DNA of 64,000 bases from JABDCD01 sp964469525 (GTDB taxonomy: Bacteria; Pseudomonadota; Alphaproteobacteria; Rickettsiales; SXRF01): positions 124,001-188,000 of the forward strand of contig CAYXYU010000002.1 in NCBI GenBank assembly GCA_964469525.1. Direction: 5' to 3'. The notes under the pieces are model-generated. The model was not told the DNA's origin. It saw nothing but the letters and a program-made list of their open reading frames with translations, and did no database searches. Within the stretch, counting starts at the first letter, position 1, and each line of letters starts with the position of its first letter. Below are positions 33,812 through 42,395 of the stretch, piece by piece. Position numbers and translations under genes: made by a program.

Positions 33812-34947
33812 TCCTCACCGAAACCCAGCGCATGATCCGCGACACCGCCCGCGATTTCGCGCGCGAAAAACTGGCGCCCGGAGCGGCAAAACGGGATGAA
33901 GATGCGGCATTCCCGACAGCGGAAGTGAAGGAGCTGGGTAAACTTGGATTGATGGGGATATTGATTCCTGAATCACTGGGCGGCACCGGCGCTGATTACG
34001 TGTCGATGGCGCTGGCCATTGAAGAGCTTGCAGCGGCGGATGGCGCGATTTCGACCATTGTCAGCGTGCAGAATTCGCTGGTGGGGGCGGGGCTGCTCAG
34101 GTTCGGCAATGACTGGCAGAAAAAACAATTCCTGATGCCGCTGGCGCGCGGCGAGATGCTGGGCGCATTCGGGCTTTCGGAAGCGCAGGCCGGGTCGGAC
34201 GCGGCGGCGCTGCGCTGCACCGCCACAAAGGATGGCGATCATTATGTCCTGAACGGCAGCAAGCAGTTCATCACCTCGGGCAAATATGCCGACCTGACGC
34301 TGGTGTTTGCGGTGACTGACAAGGCGGCGGGGAAAAAAGGCATTTCCGCCTTTCTCGTGCCGACTGGCACCAAGGGCTATAGCGTGCCCAAACTAGAAGA
34401 CAAAATGGGCCAGACCTCGTCCGACACGGCGCAGCTGTTGTTCCAGGACATGCGCATTCCGGCGACGCACCTGCTCGGCAAGGAAGGTGAGGGGTATAAG
34501 ATCGCGCTTTCCAATCTCGAGGGCGGGCGCATCGGCATTGCGGCGCAGGCGATCGGTATGGCGCGCGCGGCGCTGGAGGCAGCACTGCCCTACGCGAAAG
34601 AGCGTGAGGCGTTCGACAAGCCGATCATCAAGCATCAGGCGGTGGCGTTCCGCCTGGCCGATATGGCGACCGAACTCGAAGCGGCGCGGCAACTTCTGCA
34701 CCATGCCTGCCAGCTGCGCGACGCCGGCGAGCCGTGCCTGAAAGAAGCGTGCATGGCGAAGCTGTTTGCCTCGGAGATGGCGGAGCGGGTTAGTTCTGCG
34801 GCAATGCAGACGCTGGGTGGCTATGGCTACCTGAAGGATTTCCCGATTGAGCGCATCTGCCGGGATGTGCGGGTCTGCCAGATTTATGAGGGTACCAGCG
34901 ATGTGCAGCGTATCATTATCAGCCGGGAGTTAGAGAATGCAGATTAA
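33808..34947 (+). CDS. acyl-CoA dehydrogenase
   Basis: The protein has 379 residues with FAD-site signature FGLSEAQAGSDAAALRC, TLGGYGYLKDFPIERICRD and catalytic Glu at about 361 in IYEGTSDVQRI. As with the enzyme at 25756, the Glu at this position speaks against isovaleryl-CoA dehydrogenase, whose base lies elsewhere. A branched-chain (isobutyryl or 2-methylbutyryl) or short-chain substrate is likely. It begins inside the end of the thiolase gene and its 3' end overlaps the SDR gene by 11 bases. Confidence 0.92.
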   Translation: MILTETQRMIRDTARDFAREKLAPGAAKRDEDAAFPTAEVKELGKLGLMGILIPESLGGTGADYVSMALAIEELAAADGAISTIVSVQNSLVGAGLLRFGNDWQKKQFLMPLARGEMLGAFGLSEAQAGSDAAALRCTATKDGDHYVLNGSKQFITSGKYADLTLVFAVTDKAAGKKGISAFLVPTGTKGYSVPKLEDKMGQTSSDTAQLLFQDMRIPATHLLGKEGEGYKIALSNLEGGRIGIAAQAIGMARAALEAALPYAKEREAFDKPIIKHQAVAFRLADMATELEAARQLLHHACQLRDAGEPCLKEACMAKLFASEMAERVSSAAMQTLGGYGYLKDFPIERICRDVRVCQIYEGTSDVQRIIISRELENAD

Positions 34948-35689
34948 GAATAACCTCGCGATCATCACTGGCGGCGGCTCCGGCCTGGGCGCTGCCACCG
35001 CAGCGCTGCTGGCGGCGCAAGGTGCAAAAGTTGTGCTACTCGATCGCAATCTGGCGGCGGCGGAAAGCGTAGCGAAGGCAACCGGCGGCATGGCGATCGA
35101 ATGCGACGTCACCAGCGAGGCCAGCGTAAAGGCCGCGCTTGCCAAATCCGGTACGCCACGAATCCTGGTGAATTGCGCCGGTATCCTCGGCGCTGGGCGT
35201 ATTTTAGCCAAGGAAGGGCCGATGGCGCTGGATTTTTTTGAAACGGCCATCCGTGTCAACCTGACCGGCACGTTTAACGTGATGCGCCTTGCTGCGGCCG
35301 AAATGAGCAAGGCAGCGGAAGTAGGTGAAGCAAAAGAACGTGGCGTCATCATCAATACCGCCTCGATTGCCGCCTATGAGGGGCAGATCGGGCAGGCGGC
35401 CTATGCGGCATCGAAAGGCGGGGTGGTGTCGCTGACCCTGCCGGCAGCGCGCGAGTTCGCGCGGTTCGGCATCCGCGTCAATGCGATTGCGCCCGGGCCG
35501 GTCGATACGCCGATGGTGGCCGGCATGCCGCCGGACGTACGGACGAGCCTGGAAGCCAGTATTCCGTTTCCCTCGCGGCTGGTGCAGCCTGAGGAATATG
35601 CAGCGCTGGTGCAGCATCTAATTGAAAACATCGCCATTAACGGCGAAGTCGTGCGAATCGACGGCGCGTTACGCATGGGACCCAAATAG
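34937..35689 (+). CDS. SDR-family 3-hydroxyacyl-CoA dehydrogenase (HSD10-like)
   Basis: The protein has 250 residues of classical short-chain dehydrogenase. The NAD site is TGGGSGLGAATAALLA, then NCAGI, and the catalytic Tyr/Lys lie in AAYAASKGGVVSL; APGPVDTPM is in the C-terminal part. The sequence closely resembles type 2 3-hydroxyacyl-CoA dehydrogenases (17-beta-HSD10), which oxidise 2-methyl-3-hydroxybutyryl-CoA in isoleucine breakdown. With the acyl-CoA dehydrogenase and thiolase before it, a beta-oxidation-like branched-chain module is complete except for a dedicated hydratase. Confidence 0.87.
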   Translation: MQIKNNLAIITGGGSGLGAATAALLAAQGAKVVLLDRNLAAAESVAKATGGMAIECDVTSEASVKAALAKSGTPRILVNCAGILGAGRILAKEGPMALDFFETAIRVNLTGTFNVMRLAAAEMSKAAEVGEAKERGVIINTASIAAYEGQIGQAAYAASKGGVVSLTLPAAREFARFGIRVNAIAPGPVDTPMVAGMPPDVRTSLEASIPFPSRLVQPEEYAALVQHLIENIAINGEVVRIDGALRMGPK

Positions 35690-35697
35690 GAGAGTGT

Positions 35698-36069
35698 ATG
35701 AGTGAGATATTCAAGGAACCGTCGGTTAAAGTGATTGCCATGCCGGCGGATGCGAATGCCGACGGCGACATGTTCGGCGGCTGGATTCTTAGCATGATGG
35801 ACTTGGCCGGCGCCGTCCCCGCACGCAAGCGAGCAAAGCGGCGCATCGTCACGGTGGCGGTGGAGAATATCGTATTCCATAAGCCGGTATTTGTCGGCGA
35901 CTGCCTCGAATGTTATGCGGTTATTGAAAAAACCGGCCGCTCCAGTATCACCGTGCGGGTTGAAACGTACGTGGAACGCCGCGAGGGAAATGAGAAAGAA
36001 AAAATTACCGAAGGGCGGTTCGTCTACGTCGCCATCGGCCCGGATAGGAAATCCGTTCCCTTGGATTAA
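35698..36069 (+). CDS. acyl-CoA thioesterase, YciA-type hot-dog fold
   Basis: The protein has 123 residues. The hot-dog helix and active-site region read MPADANADGDMFGGWILSMMD, with Asn/Asp positions typical of the YciA/BACH group, followed by VAVENIVFHKPVFVGD. It hydrolyses a range of acyl-CoA and may relieve CoA trapping in the operon. AGGAGAGTGT lies before the ATG. It is the last gene of the operon and is convergent with the membrane protein gene at 36097. Confidence 0.88.
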   Translation: MSEIFKEPSVKVIAMPADANADGDMFGGWILSMMDLAGAVPARKRAKRRIVTVAVENIVFHKPVFVGDCLECYAVIEKTGRSSITVRVETYVERREGNEKEKITEGRFVYVAIGPDRKSVPLD

Positions 36070-36096
36070 GCGCTGCTACAGCCGCTGTTCGAGGCA

Positions 36097-37764
36097 TTAC
36101 AGCCGCCGTAAATCAATGATATAAATATCGTCTTTCCCGTAGACAGCTTTTTCCTTCGCCAGCTGTAGGACGTAAAAATGGCCTCCGGCGGCTTTCCATC
36201 GTGCGGTGGCGCGGCGGTTGAATGGCTCGAAATAAGCGGGCGGCGCAGATCCTTCGAAATCGGCGGCGTTTACAATGAGGTAATCGACACCGAAACGATC
36301 GCGCAACACCTGGACGGGGGCAGACCCGGTTGCCAGATAGGCATCAACCAGCGCATTCATGCGCTCGCGCATGGTCAGTACATAATGCGTGTGGAGTGCG
36401 GCATGCGACTCATAGGTGACAAGCGCGCTGCGCTGGGCAAAGTAAGGGACATTCTCGACTATTCCGCCGGATGCTTCGCCGGGCCAGCCGGCGATCAATG
36501 CATCCTTGGGCAGGGTGGTGATGAAATCCAACGTTTGCACCTGTGAGGGATTGAGCCGCATCAGGTAGCCTGAGGATTCAGGTTCGGCCTTGCCGATCAG
36601 CGCGATATAGCACAGGACGGCGACGATGAAGCCGGTACCGGCGCGGCGCGGGCCGAGCAGCCGCTGCGCCAGCCGTCTGAGCACCAGCGGGAAGATCAGC
36701 AGTATCAGGATGGGCGCCGGGTAGATGAGGGTGCGGTAGGCGGTGTTGTACTCCAGCAGGCTGGCCGCGACGAAGCATACCAGCGTGGCCAAGAACAGCG
36801 GGCGCAGGCGCGCGGGGCGCCGGTCACGCTTGTCGTGCAGGACGATTCCGAACAACAGCAGTGCGCCGAGAGCGAGTGTCAGAATGGTACCGAGTTCCGG
36901 CCCCAGTCGCGCGCTGTGCTGGTAGAGATACATCAGCAGCAGGAAGCCGAACGGATTATGGGTGACCGCCACCGAATGACGCCCCTCGGGGCCGGACTCG
37001 GGAAACTCGCTATCCTCACTGAACACGGCAATCCTGCGGCCGTACTCCCCCCCATAGGCCGACAGGAGAAGCGGTGCGACCAGCGTAATGGCGATCAGGC
37101 CGGTCACGGCAAGCCGGGCGAGTGGTTTCCAGGCGGTTTGAATGAAGAGATTCCGGCGCAGCGAGAACAACGTCCAGAAAGCCATGGTGGTGCCAGCCAC
37201 CGGGGTTACAGCGGGGTAAAAGGCGGCGCTGGCGATGACGGCGAGCGCCATCCAGAGGGGGCGATTGGAGAGCATTCCGGCGGTCAGCCACCACAGGACA
37301 GGAAAGGCAAAGGTATGGGCCAGCCCGCCGGTCATGCGGAAAATAAAGGCGCTGGAAACCAGGAAGATCGCCGTTGTGACATAGGCGTTGATGATGCCGC
37401 GCAGGTGGCGGGCGGCAATAAACACGGCGGGGACGCAGGCCAGCCAGAGGACGAGAGGCAGGCAGCGGTGCAATATTTCCGGGTCGAATGCCGTCGCCCA
37501 CAGGCGCTGCAGCAGCCCGTACCCGACCGGCGAGGCGATGGAGGTCATGTATTTCAGGGTATAATCGTTCGGGAAAAGCTGCGGGTCGCGCAGGGCAAAG
37601 GTCCAGAACAGCGTGCGCATGTCGTCGTTGAACAGGGTGCGGTTCGCTGCCAGTCGCAGCTCGCCGAACAGGAACGTCAGCGCCAGGATCAGGCCCAGCC
37701 CAAAAAACCACAGGAAAAGAGTGGCGGTGGAGGGGCGGTTCAGCAGGCGGCGCCAGACGGGCAT
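36097..37764 (-). CDS. multi-pass membrane protein, probable glycan glycosyltransferase (PMT/GT-C-like)
   Basis: From ATG 37764 (the frame opens further upstream inside pseG) the product has about 555 residues. A first hydrophobic segment is followed by an extracytoplasmic loop with NDDMRTLFWTFALRDPQLFP, an acidic motif in the place where GT-C enzymes carry their catalytic Asp. Ten or so membrane segments and a hydrophilic C-terminal domain of about 150 residues follow. GT-C enzymes use lipid-linked sugars in the periplasm. It follows pseG by one base, so transfer of pseudaminic-acid-containing glycan is a reasonable guess. Family membership is by topology, not by a firm motif. Confidence 0.6.
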   Translation of the reverse strand: MPVWRRLLNRPSTATLFLWFFGLGLILALTFLFGELRLAANRTLFNDDMRTLFWTFALRDPQLFPNDYTLKYMTSIASPVGYGLLQRLWATAFDPEILHRCLPLVLWLACVPAVFIAARHLRGIINAYVTTAIFLVSSAFIFRMTGGLAHTFAFPVLWWLTAGMLSNRPLWMALAVIASAAFYPAVTPVAGTTMAFWTLFSLRRNLFIQTAWKPLARLAVTGLIAITLVAPLLLSAYGGEYGRRIAVFSEDSEFPESGPEGRHSVAVTHNPFGFLLLMYLYQHSARLGPELGTILTLALGALLLFGIVLHDKRDRRPARLRPLFLATLVCFVAASLLEYNTAYRTLIYPAPILILLIFPLVLRRLAQRLLGPRRAGTGFIVAVLCYIALIGKAEPESSGYLMRLNPSQVQTLDFITTLPKDALIAGWPGEASGGIVENVPYFAQRSALVTYESHAALHTHYVLTMRERMNALVDAYLATGSAPVQVLRDRFGVDYLIVNAADFEGSAPPAYFEPFNRRATARWKAAGGHFYVLQLAKEKAVYGKDDIYIIDLRRL

Positions 37765-37765
37765 G

Positions 37766-38788
37766 TTATTGTTCCTCCATGATCTGCACGACGCGGCCGG
37801 TGCCCAGCCCATCCACCAGATTACCGCAGCGCGCTGCCATCCGGTGACGGGGTTCCGGATCGGTAATCCATTCCCCAAGTGCTTTTTCAATGACATGGCG
37901 GTCGACCGCATCGCCATGACCGAGATAGCGAATCATCCCCTGTGTTGCCATGTATCTGCACGAAGGGCGCTGGTTATCGGCGATGCTCACGACCAGCGAG
38001 GGCAGCCGCAGGGCGCAACGCTCCAGCATCATCGTGCCGCCGGCGCCGATGGCCAGATCGGCTTTCGCCATCAGTTGTTCGGGGGCGGGATGACTGGTGA
38101 AGAGGGTAACCTGCGGCCATGACCTGGCCGCATCCGTCAGCTGGTCGAGCGCCGGATGCGCCGCTCCCGCCACCACATCGATGGCAAGCCTTGGTGCAAA
38201 GGAAGCTGCTGCCTCAAGCGCCATGAGGGTTTTGTTCGGCGCATCGCCTCCTCCGAAGCAGATGAAAACCCGTAAGACCGGACCATCCCGTCGCGGCCAG
38301 GGTTGTGTGGTTCGTGACTGGGCAATGGCAGGTCGCAGCAGCGCGTAAGCCGGGCCGAGCAGCATCTGGCAGCCATCAGGGAGCTTGCCCGCGTAGCGGG
38401 TATCGGCCTGCGGCAGGTAATTCTGGTCAAGCAGCAGGTCGCAGTCATGCGCGCGGCTCAGATCGTCAATCGCCATGATCCGGCCAACATGCGGACGCAT
38501 GGAGGTTTCCCAGTCGCGGCCCAGCGCGTAATGGTCGACCACCAGCCAGTCCGGCGGCGAGGCGAACAGTTTCCGGCAATGGTGCGCATCTTCGGCAGGG
38601 GAAAGATCCGGCACGTTAAGCACCACGGCATCGGGTTGCTGCGTAAGAATGTAGTGACCGGTATAAGCGCCGCAGAAGAAGGAGACGGTGGCGCCGCGCT
38701 GCTGAAGCGCCGCCGCCAGCGTCAGGCAGCGGCTGACATGGCCCATCCCGATTTGCGTGCTGCCCTCCATGCGGAACGCCACCTGCAT
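37766..38788 (-). CDS. pseG: PseG, UDP-2,4-diacetamido-2,4,6-trideoxy-beta-L-altropyranose hydrolase
   Basis: From ATG 38788, which overlaps the TGA of the flippase gene, the product has 340 residues. The GT-B-like fold begins with FRMEGSTQIGMGHVSRCLTL, whose His is the catalytic residue in PseG, and IAIGAGGTMMLERCAL forms the UDP-binding loop. It removes UDP from the 2,4-diacetamido sugar to give the free substrate for PseI. All other Pse enzymes lie within 7 kb, which makes the assignment secure. The long upstream extension of the frame is not coding. Confidence 0.9.
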   Translation of the reverse strand: MQVAFRMEGSTQIGMGHVSRCLTLAAALQQRGATVSFFCGAYTGHYILTQQPDAVVLNVPDLSPAEDAHHCRKLFASPPDWLVVDHYALGRDWETSMRPHVGRIMAIDDLSRAHDCDLLLDQNYLPQADTRYAGKLPDGCQMLLGPAYALLRPAIAQSRTTQPWPRRDGPVLRVFICFGGGDAPNKTLMALEAAASFAPRLAIDVVAGAAHPALDQLTDAARSWPQVTLFTSHPAPEQLMAKADLAIGAGGTMMLERCALRLPSLVVSIADNQRPSCRYMATQGMIRYLGHGDAVDRHVIEKALGEWITDPEPRHRMAARCGNLVDGLGTGRVVQIMEEQ

Positions 38789-40035
38789 CAGCGTGCGCTC
38801 CGGTAAAGCCTGGCGATGACGATAAGTGTTATTGCGGTGGCCAGCAGGTAGGCGGCGATGCTCGCCCAGACGGCGCCGGTGGCGCCATAGATGGGAATCC
38901 ACTGCCAGCTGAGCCAGGCATTGGCCACCATCGCCACAATGCTGCATAGCGACATCAGCCCGACCCGCTGCCGGAAATGCACGAAGCTCTGCGCGATCAG
39001 GAACCAGCCGCGCATGCTGGTGGCCAGCATCATCCAGAATACGAAATGGTTCACTTCCATGAAAGCCGGGCCGAGCACGATGGGAGAGACGATCACCGCC
39101 GCCACCGACAGGGCCGCGCCGGCGACCGGCAGCAGTAGGGCAAACAGCACGCCGGGCAGCACGACGCCGTGCGTGCCGCTCGCATCCTTGCCGGAAAGCC
39201 GTTTGAACAGCCAGGGCTGCCAGGCGTGCATGAAACCGTTGATGCCGAGATAGAGCAGCATGGCGAAGGACTCGGCGATGGCGTAAAGGCTGGTCTCGCC
39301 GACGCTGACCATGTTGGCGATGAGCAGGCGGTTGGTCAGCGGGATTACCACGGGAAACAGCCCGAAAGGCAGGTAGTGCGCGCCGAATATCACCTGTTCG
39401 CGCACATAGGCCAGTCGTGTCTGGAACGGCCGGCACCAGCCGAATTCGCGCGCCAGGAACAGGCCCGCTGCGGCGCAGGCGGCGGTCAGGCCGACCACGC
39501 GGCCGAAGACGCAGCCTTTCCAGCCGCTGTCGTTCAGGACAAACAGGAAGGTGGCGGTGATGGCGACACCGGCCTGCATCAGCTGAAGCCAGACGAAAAC
39601 CTGGCGTTTACCGGCGAACTGGCAGATCGCCAGCGCCGTGTAGAAGAAGCTGTAGAGCGCCGCCACGGCCACCAGCGCAATCAGCCCGTCGAGGTTGAGC
39701 TTGAACCAGCCGGTGAGCATTTCCTGGAAGCTGATGACAAAGAACACGGCCGGCAGGGCTAAAAGCGCGGTGATAGCGGTGACGCTGTTCAGATAGCGCA
39801 CGAACTCCTCGCGCGAAAGCTCGAGGTAGCGCATGCGGATGGCGTCTTTCAGCGTCAGGCCGATCAGCGGGATGATGACCACCGCCGCTGCCTGGAACAG
39901 CGACCACAGCCCGTATTCGTGTCGCGACAGGTAGCGCGTCAGGAAGGGAATCATGATGATCGGCGTCAGCGCCTCGATGGCGTTGGCGAACGTATAAAAC
40001 GCCGTATGGCCGATAAGGTGCCGGAACCTACCCAC
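38788..40035 (-). CDS. polysaccharide biosynthesis flippase (Wzx/MATE-like)
   Basis: The GTG at 40035 has GAGGAGG six to seven bases upstream and overlaps the end of the preceding gene by eight bases; the longer frame lacks such a site. The 415-residue product has 12 or more hydrophobic segments, starting HTAFYTFANAIEALTPIIMI, the usual N-terminus of polysaccharide flippases. It would turn over lipid-linked oligosaccharide, presumably carrying pseudaminic acid, at the inner membrane. Translationally coupled to pseG by a one-base overlap. Confidence 0.85.
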   Translation of the reverse strand: MGRFRHLIGHTAFYTFANAIEALTPIIMIPFLTRYLSRHEYGLWSLFQAAAVVIIPLIGLTLKDAIRMRYLELSREEFVRYLNSVTAITALLALPAVFFVISFQEMLTGWFKLNLDGLIALVAVAALYSFFYTALAICQFAGKRQVFVWLQLMQAGVAITATFLFVLNDSGWKGCVFGRVVGLTAACAAAGLFLAREFGWCRPFQTRLAYVREQVIFGAHYLPFGLFPVVIPLTNRLLIANMVSVGETSLYAIAESFAMLLYLGINGFMHAWQPWLFKRLSGKDASGTHGVVLPGVLFALLLPVAGAALSVAAVIVSPIVLGPAFMEVNHFVFWMMLATSMRGWFLIAQSFVHFRQRVGLMSLCSIVAMVANAWLSWQWIPIYGATGAVWASIAAYLLATAITLIVIARLYRSAR

Positions 40036-41302
40036 GCAGCACCTCCTCTGCCGCCTGGCGTACGGTGCGCAGGGTGGCGTCTTTCGGCATGCCGTACCCG
40101 CCATCGAAATAACGGAAGCGGTCCTGCCATGCCGGATCGGCGTAGAATGTCCGGATATCGTCGGGCGTGAGGCGGCCTATGTCCTCCACTGCCGGAATGA
40201 TTCCGCTTCTGACGAAATGCTTGTAATCATAAGGCAGCGGCTCGAGGCTGCTCACATAGACGGAAGGGACGCCGTATTTGAGGATCTGCAGATGCACGTT
40301 GCTGCCGCCGGAAATAATCCAGTTGCAGCGCTCGATGTCCGAAAGAAGCAGCGTGTCGCGCGTGATGATGACATTGGGATAGCGCCTCTGCAGCCGGCGC
40401 AAATCGTGATGCACCAGCGTCACCGGGTGTTGCCGGATGAGAATGAGGGAGGGCTTCCGGCTGCTTAGCGCTGCAACGATCGTTTCCAGCCCGGTGACGT
40501 CGAGCAGTCCGGTCAGGAAAATGCCGACCGGACTATCCTGCTGCAGCCTGTCCAGCCGCATCGGCCGCTCTTCCCCGTCGATGCCCATGAAGAGGATGCG
40601 GCGGCTTTTGGTTAGCAGCGTGCCCTGATATTCGTCCAGCTCCGCCTGGCCGCTCAGCACGGCGAGATCGAAGCTAATGCCCGGCATCCAGCCGCTGTTG
40701 GAAAGGAAGGCGTGCGAGCAGAACAGCGTGTGCAGGCCGCGCGATTGAGCAGCCAGCGCCAGTGCGGCGCCGTCCGGGCTGTAATTGCTGGCCACGGCGG
40801 CGGTCCGGCAGGGAAGGGATGTCAGCAGGCGGTGGAACATCAGATAATATCCCAGCGTCTGGGCGCCGCGGCAGGCGGGCAGAAAGGCATGGCGGCGGCG
40901 CAGCCGGCCAACCAGCCGGAGATAACGCGGCAGCAGCACCGCCAGGGCAATCCAGCGGGCGGGCAGCAATAAGCTGCCATAGCCCAGGCGCAGGTCGCGA
41001 AAGCGTTCCGCGCCCAGCGCGGTTTTCAGGAAGTCGATCTGGCGCTGCTCGTTGGCGTAGCGGGCGACGGCGATGATGTCGCCGTTCCCTCGCACCCGCA
41101 CACCGAAGGCGAGTGCGCCGAAGCCGGCCAGCATCAGCGTGGCGAGAAAAGACAGGTGACTTTCGGCGAGCAACTGGTAGATTCTAAGTGTCAGGCGCAC
41201 CGGCAGGCGGCGGTTGGCGATGGTTTCCAGTACCCTGGCGCGTGTCGGCATGGATTCCACCGTCGTGACGATGCGCAATGCCGTAAGCAGGGGTATTTTC
41301 AT
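40028..41302 (-). CDS. GT-B-like glycan biosynthesis protein, unknown specificity
   Basis: The protein has 424 residues. The C-terminal half has a GT-B/PseG-like nucleotide-binding pattern: VGIFLTGLLDVTG, LILIRQHPVT, then SGGSNVHLQILKYGVPSVYV. The N-terminal half has a membrane-associated hydrophobic segment (LATLMLAGFGALAFGV) at about 55-68 and ends in an Arg-rich stretch. The layout recalls capsule glycosyltransferases that recognise acidic sugars. It begins the flippase-pseG-membrane protein operon and is divergent from pseI by only 31 bp. A Pse-transferring glycosyltransferase is the most attractive reading, but unproven. Confidence 0.55.
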   Translation of the reverse strand: MKIPLLTALRIVTTVESMPTRARVLETIANRRLPVRLTLRIYQLLAESHLSFLATLMLAGFGALAFGVRVRGNGDIIAVARYANEQRQIDFLKTALGAERFRDLRLGYGSLLLPARWIALAVLLPRYLRLVGRLRRRHAFLPACRGAQTLGYYLMFHRLLTSLPCRTAAVASNYSPDGAALALAAQSRGLHTLFCSHAFLSNSGWMPGISFDLAVLSGQAELDEYQGTLLTKSRRILFMGIDGEERPMRLDRLQQDSPVGIFLTGLLDVTGLETIVAALSSRKPSLILIRQHPVTLVHHDLRRLQRRYPNVIITRDTLLLSDIERCNWIISGGSNVHLQILKYGVPSVYVSSLEPLPYDYKHFVRSGIIPAVEDIGRLTPDDIRTFYADPAWQDRFRYFDGGYGMPKDATLRTVRQAAEEVLRG

Positions 41303-41333
41303 TCACGTATCAACCGCATAGTTCAAAAGAAAT

Positions 41334-42395
41334 ATGCTCGAACCGATGGCGATAGGCCAGCATTTTGTTTCCCCGGCGCACCCGCCTTTCATCATTGCCG
41401 AGATGTCGGGGAACCATAACGGTTCGCTGGAGCGGGCGCTGGCCATCGTCGAGATGGCGGCCAAAGCGGGTGCGCATGCCATCAAGCTGCAGACCTACAC
41501 CGCCGATACCATGACGATCGATGCCGATCATGGTGAGTTCGTGATCACCAATCCGGAAAGCCTGTGGCACGGCCGCACGCTCTATGATCTATACCGTGAA
41601 GCGCACACGCCATGGGAGTGGCACAAGCCCATTTTCGAGCGGGCTCGGCAGCTCGGCATCGAGGCATTTTCGAGCGCCTTCGATGCCAGCTCGGTCGATT
41701 TCCTCATGGATTTGGGAACGCCTTGCTTCAAGGTCGCCTCCTTCGAAAATACGGATATCCCGCTGCTGCGCAAGGTGGCCTCCACCGGCAAGCCGGTGAT
41801 CGTCTCCACCGGCACGGCCAATGAGGCCGAAATCCGTGCGGCGATGGATGCGCTGTGCGGAGCGGGAGCGAAAGAGATTATCCTTCTCAAATGCACCAGC
41901 GCCTATCCCGCCTCGCCGAAAGAGAGCAACCTCGCCACGATTCCCGACATGCGGCAGCGGTTTGGGGTGCAGGTCGGTCTTTCCGACCATACGCCCGGCA
42001 TCGGCGCGGCGGTGGCGGCAGTGGCGCTGGGCGCCTGCGTGATCGAAAAACACGTTACCCTGTCGCGGGATGATGGCGGAGTGGATTCCGCCTTCTCGCT
42101 GGAACCGGCAGAATTACAGGCGCTGGTGACGGAGACGAGGCGCGCCTGGGAGGCGCTCGGTACGGTCTCCTATACCCCGAGCGAGACCGAGAAAAACTCG
42201 CTGGTCTTCCGGCGCTCGCTCTATGTGGTGAAGGACATCCGGACAGGGGAGGTGTTTACCGCGGAGCATGTGCGTTCCATCCGTCCCGGCCTCGGCCTGC
42301 CGCCGGTACATATCGACGAGGTGATTGGCAAGAAAGCGGCAAAGGATATCAAGCGGGGAACAGCGCTTAGCTGGGACTTAGTGGGTAAGGCTTAA
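41334..42395 (+). CDS. pseI: pseudaminic acid synthase PseI
   Basis: The protein has 353 residues. It has a NeuB-type TIM barrel (FIIAEMSGNHNGSLERAL, AIKLQTYTADTMTID, LLKCTSAYPAS, GLSDHTPGIG, VIEKHVTLSRDDGGVDSAFS) and a C-terminal SAF antifreeze-like domain (LYVVKDIRTGEVFTAEHVRS). ADTMTID and GGVDSAFSLEP favour PseI over NeuB/LegI, which have Q-x-x and GPDH instead; compare the LegI at 61055. It condenses the PseG product with phosphoenolpyruvate. Only 31 bp separate it from the divergent gene, and its 3' end overlaps the convergent cytidylyltransferase gene by 18 bases. Confidence 0.92.
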   Translation: MLEPMAIGQHFVSPAHPPFIIAEMSGNHNGSLERALAIVEMAAKAGAHAIKLQTYTADTMTIDADHGEFVITNPESLWHGRTLYDLYREAHTPWEWHKPIFERARQLGIEAFSSAFDASSVDFLMDLGTPCFKVASFENTDIPLLRKVASTGKPVIVSTGTANEAEIRAAMDALCGAGAKEIILLKCTSAYPASPKESNLATIPDMRQRFGVQVGLSDHTPGIGAAVAAVALGACVIEKHVTLSRDDGGVDSAFSLEPAELQALVTETRRAWEALGTVSYTPSETEKNSLVFRRSLYVVKDIRTGEVFTAEHVRSIRPGLGLPPVHIDEVIGKKAAKDIKRGTALSWDLVGKA

